Positions 59,767 to 64,000 of a stretch of DNA of 64,000 nucleotides are shown here, in pieces (within the stretch, counting starts at the first letter, position 1; the number at the start of each line of letters is the position of its first letter). Location: the NCBI GenBank assembly GCA_029248915.1, contig JAQWIK010000102.1, positions 50,788-114,787 on the forward strand, written 5' to 3'. The stretch is from Paracoccaceae bacterium. GTDB lineage: Bacteria > Pseudomonadota > Alphaproteobacteria > Rhodobacterales > Rhodobacteraceae. The notes under the pieces were generated by a model. It ran no database searches. It saw only the letters and a list, made by a program, of their open reading frames with translations, and had not been told where the DNA came from. The position numbers and the translations under genes were made by a program.

Positions 59767-60930
59767 TTAAAGCCACTGTGGGATAAAGTCTTTAGGAATA
59801 AGTAAATTATTCTTACTAACATTCGAAATATTCTTTTCGCCGCAAAGGGCCATTGTAACGTCCATTTCTTTTTGAAGAATTTCAAAAGTTTTCGTTACGC
59901 CTTTCTCCCCTAAAGCACCCAAACCATAGATGTAGGCTCGTCCTATGTATGTGCCTTTGGCACCCATTGCCAAACACTTTAGAACATCTTGACCTGTTCT
60001 TATTCCGCCATCTACATGAACTTCGACTTTATCACCGACAGCGTCGAGTATTGAAGGAAGTGCTTTGATTGAACTAATGGCCCCATCTAGCTGACGACCA
60101 CCATGGTTAGATACGATAATCGCATCCGCACCAACCTTTAGTGCCATTTTAGCATCTTCTGCATCTAGGATACCCTTTAGAATAACTTTGCCACCCCATT
60201 CATCCTTTATCTTCTTTACTTTTTCCCAGTCCAAACTCGGATCGAACTGCTCTGCAGTCCAAGACGATAAACTTGTAGTGTCCGTAACATTTGTTGCGTG
60301 GCCAACTATATTTCCGAAAAACCGCCTCTTTGTACCAAGCATGCCCAAGCCCCAACTCCATTTTGTTGCAAGATTAGCCATAGTCCTTAATGTCAATTTT
60401 GGTGGTGCTGATAAGCCATTTTTCAGATCCTTATGGCGTTGGCCAAGAATTTGAAGATCTAGGGTTATAACAAGCGCAGATACTTTGGCATTTTTGGCTC
60501 TTTGTATTAACCTAGATATATAATCTGTATCTTTCATCATGTATAATTGCAGCCAAAAAGGTTTAGTGGTGTTTTCAGCCACATCTTCGATTGAACAAAT
60601 TGACATTGTTGACAGGGTAAATGGAACTCCAAACTTTTCTGCTGCTTTGGCAGCTAAAATTTCTCCGTCTGCATATTGCATCCCCGTCAACCCTACGGGT
60701 GCCAGCGCCACAGGGATCGAAACATCTTCACCTATCATTTTTGAGGCAGTGCTTCTTCCCGCCATGTCAACAGCAACACGCTGGCGAAACCTCAGCTCTT
60801 CAAAATCATTAACGTTGTCTCGAAAAGTTTGTTCCGTCCAGCTTCCACTTTCTGCGTAGTCATAAAACATTTTAGGCACGCGACGCTTATAAATTGTTTT
60901 CAAATCTTCAATATTTGTAATCGTGGGCAT
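59767..60930 (-). CDS. lldD: FMN-dependent L-lactate dehydrogenase
   Basis: This membrane-associated flavoprotein oxidises L-lactate to pyruvate. The 387 residues form the FMN alpha-hydroxyacid dehydrogenase barrel: FYDYAESGSWTEQTFRDN near the start, VALAPVGLTGMQYADGE, PFWLQLYMMKD, and the active-site SNHGGRQLDGA plus DGGIRTGQDVLK. Glycolate or other hydroxyacid activity cannot be excluded. It follows trpA by 21 bases on the same strand. Confidence 0.9.
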   Translation of the reverse strand: MPTITNIEDLKTIYKRRVPKMFYDYAESGSWTEQTFRDNVNDFEELRFRQRVAVDMAGRSTASKMIGEDVSIPVALAPVGLTGMQYADGEILAAKAAEKFGVPFTLSTMSICSIEDVAENTTKPFWLQLYMMKDTDYISRLIQRAKNAKVSALVITLDLQILGQRHKDLKNGLSAPPKLTLRTMANLATKWSWGLGMLGTKRRFFGNIVGHATNVTDTTSLSSWTAEQFDPSLDWEKVKKIKDEWGGKVILKGILDAEDAKMALKVGADAIIVSNHGGRQLDGAISSIKALPSILDAVGDKVEVHVDGGIRTGQDVLKCLAMGAKGTYIGRAYIYGLGALGEKGVTKTFEILQKEMDVTMALCGEKNISNVSKNNLLIPKDFIPQWL

Positions 60931-60951
60931 GATTGTTACTCTTTCTCTGTA

Positions 60952-61743
60952 TTAAGCCGAATGTGCGCCATCTGCTAATGTTTTGACGAATTCTAGAACT
61001 TCAGACACGGGTTTACCCAAGGCCAATTCTGATACAATCGCAGATCCAACCACGGCGCCATCAGCAACTTCAGCAATTGCTTTGGCTTTTTCAGGTGTGT
61101 TTATTCCAAAGCCGACAACGACTGGCAAGCCACTGTCTTTTTGTATTCTTGCGACTTCAGGGCCAACATCTGTTGCTTGAGCTTCCGCTGCGCCAGTTAT
61201 GCCAGTGATTGATACATAGTAGACAAAGCCAGATGTATTTTGCAGAACTTTTGGCAAGCGATTTTCGTCCGTCGTTGGTGTGGCGAGCCTAATAAAATTT
61301 ATACCAGCTGCCTGGGCTGGAATGCAAAGCTCTTCATCTTCTTCGGGAGGAAGATCTACAACTATAAGGCCATCTATTCCTGAGGATTTTGCATCGATTA
61401 AAAACTTTTCTACACCATAACTATAAATTGGATTGTAGTAGCCCATTATAACGATAGGCGTGCTATCATCGTTTTCTCTGAAAATCCTTGCCATTTCTAA
61501 TGTTTTCATCAGTGTCATTCCACTAGATAAGGAACGACCACCAGCTAATTGAATTGTTGGACCATCCGCCATCGGGTCAGTGAAGGGTAAACCTAATTCT
61601 ATTATATCAACACCGGCAGCTGGAAGACCCATTACTAACTCCAAAGATGTTTTGAAGTCGGGATCGCCCGCCATAATATATGAAACAAAAGCTTTTTTGC
61701 CCTCAGATTTCAGCTTTTCAAAGGTCTGATCTATTCTTGTCAT
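60952..61743 (-). CDS. trpA: Tryptophan synthase alpha subunit
   Basis: The subunit cleaves indole-3-glycerol phosphate to give indole for TrpB. The 263 residues carry the catalytic Glu in [37 protein letters not shown] and [10 protein letters not shown]. It is full length. trpB is not adjacent; instead lldD follows. Upstream, 186 bases separate it from the divergent ychF gene. Confidence 0.95.
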   Translation of the reverse strand: MTRIDQTFEKLKSEGKKAFVSYIMAGDPDFKTSLELVMGLPAAGVDIIELGLPFTDPMADGPTIQLAGGRSLSSGMTLMKTLEMARIFRENDDSTPIVIMGYYNPIYSYGVEKFLIDAKSSGIDGLIVVDLPPEEDEELCIPAQAAGINFIRLATPTTDENRLPKVLQNTSGFVYYVSITGITGAAEAQATDVGPEVARIQKDSGLPVVVGFGINTPEKAKAIAEVADGAVVGSAIVSELALGKPVSEVLEFVKTLADGAHSA

Positions 61744-61929
61744 CTCGGTGCTCCAATCGCTTGTAGTTCACTTGCCCAAATTTCTTTAAGAAATCAATCC
61801 TTACACTTGAACAACAGTAAAATATTGTAGTTGCTCAATATCGCTTTGAATGGGTAACCCTCTATTTTGCTTGCTTTGACAAAAAACAAGTCTTAGAAGC
61901 AGCCCGAATTATTATGGTAAGGTTTTCTT

Positions 61930-63027
61930 ATGGGTTTCAAGATGGGAATAGTTGGACTTCCAAATGTTGGGAAGTCCACTCTCTTTAATGCACTAACAAA
62001 AACAGCAGCTGCTCAAGCCGCGAATTTTCCATTTTGTACAATCGAGCCAAACGTGGGCGAAGTAGCGGTGCCCGATGGCAGGTTACATGCACTGGCTAAA
62101 CTTGCTCAATCAAGTCAGATAATCCCAACGCGAATGACCTTTGTCGATATAGCTGGGCTAGTAAAAGGAGCGTCCAAAGGAGAGGGCTTGGGAAATCAAT
62201 TTTTAGCTAATATCCGAGAAGTTGACGCTATTGCCCATGTTTTAAGGTGCTTTGATGATAAAGATGTAACTCACGTGGACGATCGAATTAATCCAGTTGA
62301 AGATGCAGAAACAATAGAAACCGAGTTGATGCTGGCTGACATTGAGAGCATTGAAAAAAGAACAGCTGGTCTTGTCCGCAAAATTAGGGGTGGAGATAAA
62401 GAAGCTGTTGAGCAGGATCGTCTCTTGAAATTGGCATTGGATGCACTTGAGAAAGGACAACCCGCACGTTCAGTAGAGATTTCTGAGGATGATAGGGTTG
62501 CTTGGAAAAACCTTCAGCTACTAACTTCAAAGCCTACTCTTTTTGTTTGTAACGTGGACGAAGATAGTGCTTCAGATGGAAACAAGTATTCTCAACAAGT
62601 TGAAAAAATGGCAGCTGAACAAGGTGCTGGAACAGTTATTATCAGCGCTCAGATCGAAGAAGAAATAAGCCAATTAGAAGAAGATGAAGCAGAACTTTTT
62701 CTTAATGAAATGGGCCTGTCCGAAGCTGGTTTGGATCGGTTGATACGCGCAGGTTATGAATTGTTGCAATTAGAAACATATTTTACATGCGGACCTAAAG
62801 AGGCGCGGGCTTGGACAGTCAAAAAGGGTACACTTGCGCCGCAGGCTGCTGGCGTTATCCATGGAGATTTTGAACGTGGGTTCATTAGAGCCGAAACGAT
62901 TTCTTTTGATGATTATGTAAATTGCAGGGGTGAGGCTGGAGCCAAAGAGGCAGGAAAGATGCGTGTCGAAGGTAAATCCTACTTAGTCCAAGATGGGGAC
63001 GTGATGCATTTTCTTTTTAATACATGA
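61930..63027 (+). CDS. ychF: Redox-regulated ATPase YchF/OLA1
   Basis: This 365-residue Obg-like ATPase is ribosome-associated and linked to stress response. Motifs are the P-loop GLPNVGKST (9-17), the G3 region DIAGLVKGASKGEG, and NVDE in place of the guanine-specifying NKxD, which accounts for ATP preference; a C-terminal TGS domain (about 280-365) contains TYFTCGPKEARAW. It is divergent from trpA and is followed by tRNA-Ser 79 bases later. Confidence 0.95.
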   Translation: MGFKMGIVGLPNVGKSTLFNALTKTAAAQAANFPFCTIEPNVGEVAVPDGRLHALAKLAQSSQIIPTRMTFVDIAGLVKGASKGEGLGNQFLANIREVDAIAHVLRCFDDKDVTHVDDRINPVEDAETIETELMLADIESIEKRTAGLVRKIRGGDKEAVEQDRLLKLALDALEKGQPARSVEISEDDRVAWKNLQLLTSKPTLFVCNVDEDSASDGNKYSQQVEKMAAEQGAGTVIISAQIEEEISQLEEDEAELFLNEMGLSEAGLDRLIRAGYELLQLETYFTCGPKEARAWTVKKGTLAPQAAGVIHGDFERGFIRAETISFDDYVNCRGEAGAKEAGKMRVEGKSYLVQDGDVMHFLFNT

Positions 63028-63106
63028 TGAAGATTAAAAGTAAAAACTTTGCTATTTTTAATTTGAGACCTTGTCCTTACCGAAACAGGTAGTTAAACCA
63101 ATTGGC

Positions 63107-63196
63107 GGAAACGTGGCCGAGTGGTCGAAGGCGCTCCCCTGCTAAGGGAGTAGGCGGGGAACCGTCTCGAGGGTTCGAATCCCTTCGTTTCCGCCA
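63107..63196 (+). tRNA. tRNA-Ser (anticodon GCU)
   Basis: The acceptor stem GGAAACG (63107-63113) pairs with CGTTTCC (63186-63192), followed by discriminator G and an encoded CCA (63194-63196). The T8-G-GCC D arm, the anticodon arm CTCCC/GGGAG with anticodon GCT at 63141-63143, a long class II variable arm and the GGTTCGAATCC T arm are all present. It decodes AGC/AGU serine codons. Confidence 0.96.
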
Positions 63197-63302
63197 TATC
63201 TTTCTATTTAGATATTTAAAAACAGTATGTTAGAGATATTAATAAATATTCGCCCCCACATTCGCCCCCACAAATCTTGTTTTTCATCTGTAAATTTGCA
63301 AA

Positions 63303-63320
63303 ACGCGTGCGTACGCGCGT
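63303..63320. repeat. Alternating purine-pyrimidine tract
   Basis: Eighteen bases alternate strictly between purine and pyrimidine and are mostly CG/TG steps, a composition that favours left-handed DNA under negative supercoiling. A second 16-base alternating tract lies at 63489-63504. Confidence 0.5.
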
Positions 63321-63361
63321 TCTTCGCGCCGAATACGCCTCTTCCCTTCAAACGTGCGCTC

Positions 63362-63538
63362 GCGCGCGACCGATGCAATCGTTTAGTTAAGTATGGTCCC
63401 CCGCGCGTGCCCGCGACTGTGATCATTACTGTGATCTACCTCGCGCGCCCGCGCGCGACCTTGTCGCTTATTGTGATGCCTAGGTTCCCGCGCGTGCGTG
63501 CGCGACTTGCGTTTTTATTCCCCTTTATCAGGCGTAGG
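63362..63538 (+). repeat. Two degenerate repeat units of about 88 bases
   Basis: GCGCGCGACC occurs at 63362-63371 and 63451-63460, and CCGCGCGTGC at 63401-63410 and 63488-63497, in the same order and with similar spacing (39 and 37 bases). GGT plus a C run precedes the second element and GCGACT follows it in both copies. The intervening bases have diverged, so this looks like an old tandem duplication. Confidence 0.45.
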
Positions 63539-63764
63539 GGGGAGGTGGCGCATATATCGATAGGACGGTGGATAAGGTGAGTTTTGTCATTTTTGTCATG
63601 AAGGTGGGTGAGGTTTAACCACAAATCAATAAATTCGCACGCAAATTAACAAGTCTGTTTTTGCAAGTCATAAACTTATTTACTTTTATTTTAAGGTAAA
63701 TTAGGACGAGCCGATTTATTTATACTTCTCGAATTTAAAATTTCTAACGTTAGGCGAATTAACT

Positions 63765-64000
63765 ATGCAATTAATTGCTTGGGTTAGCATGGTTTATCTT
63801 GGTTTAACTTTCGGTTTATCTTTTTCAATTGTTAAGATTATTTTGAGGGAAATTGAAAGCCCGCTTGTTATACTATTTTGGCAGTCTTGCTTTTCGAGTG
63901 TTTTACTCTTTGCTTTCTCTGTTTATTCTCTCAATAGCCTAAAAGATATTATTAATAACATTGGTGCTTTAACCATACTGGCATGCTTTGGGGTTATAAT
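63765..64000 (+). CDS. DMT/EamA-family transporter, 5' part only
   Basis: An open frame from the ATG at 63765 runs off the window end, giving 78 residues. It starts MQLIAWVSMVYLGLTFGLSF, then SIVKIILREIESPLVILFWQ and further hydrophobic stretches, matching the first two or three helices of an EamA-type exporter and resembling the transporter at 47792. AGGCG about nine bases upstream may serve as ribosome site. Substrate and full length cannot be judged. Confidence 0.65.
   Translation, partial: MQLIAWVSMVYLGLTFGLSFSIVKIILREIESPLVILFWQSCFSSVLLFAFSVYSLNSLKDIINNIGALTILACFGVI

Larger units (their letters stand above)
63197..63764. other. Gene-poor, CG-dinucleotide-rich region after tRNA-Ser
   Basis: No convincing gene was found in these 568 bases. 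Roughly 63303-63510 has blocks of alternating CGCG/GCGTGC in an otherwise A/T-rich chromosome. Visible repeats are a tandem ATTCGCCCCCAC pair (63248-63271), ACTGTGATC at 63416-63424 and 63428-63436, and a degenerate unit of about 88 bases beginning GCGCGCGACC at 63362 and 63451. Short reading frames here owe their length to the G/C composition. The position beside a tRNA 3' end suggests a possible island boundary. Confidence 0.6.

Noticed and set aside
63208..63624. Three reading frames of 62-117 codons in the CG-rich region
   Set aside because: They overlap one another on both strands, lack ribosome sites and are open because G/C-rich DNA has few stop codons. The translated W-G-R-M-W-G merely reflects the tandem 12-mer.

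Overview
The window reads as a piece of chromosome from a low-G+C, compactly organised alphaproteobacterium, most likely a marine member of the Rhodobacterales/Roseobacter group. This rests on recalled family resemblance and gene order, not on a search. Supporting points are the mdh-sucCD-sucAB-lpd block beside sdhCDAB, the ethylmalonyl-CoA pathway genes ecm and ccr, a complete TRAP transporter, the lysC-ptsP pair, HdaA, and many genes overlapping by 1 or 4 bases. Most of the content is housekeeping.

Layout. 1-13605: the TCA cycle. lpd, sucB, sucA, sucD, sucC and mdh run on the minus strand; a TSUP permease and sdhC-D-A-B run on the plus strand. 13620-23030: deoD and an acetyltransferase, then the divergent pair ecm/ccr (acetyl-CoA assimilation through the ethylmalonyl-CoA pathway), a RecD/Pif1-like helicase, and an acyl-CoA synthetase plus acyl-CoA dehydrogenase pair. 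23074-32136: translation and regulation genes (dtd, rluB, tadA, ileS), ptsP, lysC and a DUF1178 protein. 32419-39425: a TRAP transporter with a Tat-exported binding protein and unusually large membrane subunits, a CaiB-family racemase/CoA-transferase, a nitroreductase and an alkaline-ceramidase-like membrane enzyme. 39453-43344: gatC-gatA, a lipoprotein, a peptidoglycan amidase, the RNase P RNA and the short rpmG gene. 43425-52846: a BI-1 family membrane protein, a quinone reductase, hisN-like phosphatase, 5-formyl-THF cyclo-ligase, a YmdB-like phosphodiesterase, exporters, YebC and a string of overlapping small genes ending in a TerB/J-domain protein. 52871-63027: ppx, hdaA, an AI-2E/PerM family protein, proS, pth, rplY, lldD, trpA and ychF. 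63107-63196: tRNA-Ser(GCU). 63197-63764: a gene-poor stretch with dense CG/GC dinucleotides. 63765-64000: the start of a DMT-family transporter that runs out of the window.

How the genes work together. The first 18 kb encode acetyl-CoA oxidation and acetyl-CoA assimilation side by side: 2-oxoglutarate dehydrogenase, succinyl-CoA synthetase, succinate dehydrogenase and malate dehydrogenase for the cycle, and Ccr plus Ecm for the glyoxylate-bypass alternative. The CoA ligase/dehydrogenase pair and the TRAP system probably feed organic or fatty acids into this core.

The least explained parts are the CG-rich, internally repeated, Z-DNA-prone region directly after tRNA-Ser; the paired palindromes upstream of sucC; the palindrome between ecm and ccr; and the leader hairpin of rplY. 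I found no CRISPR array, insertion sequence, toxin-antitoxin pair or recognisable defence system.
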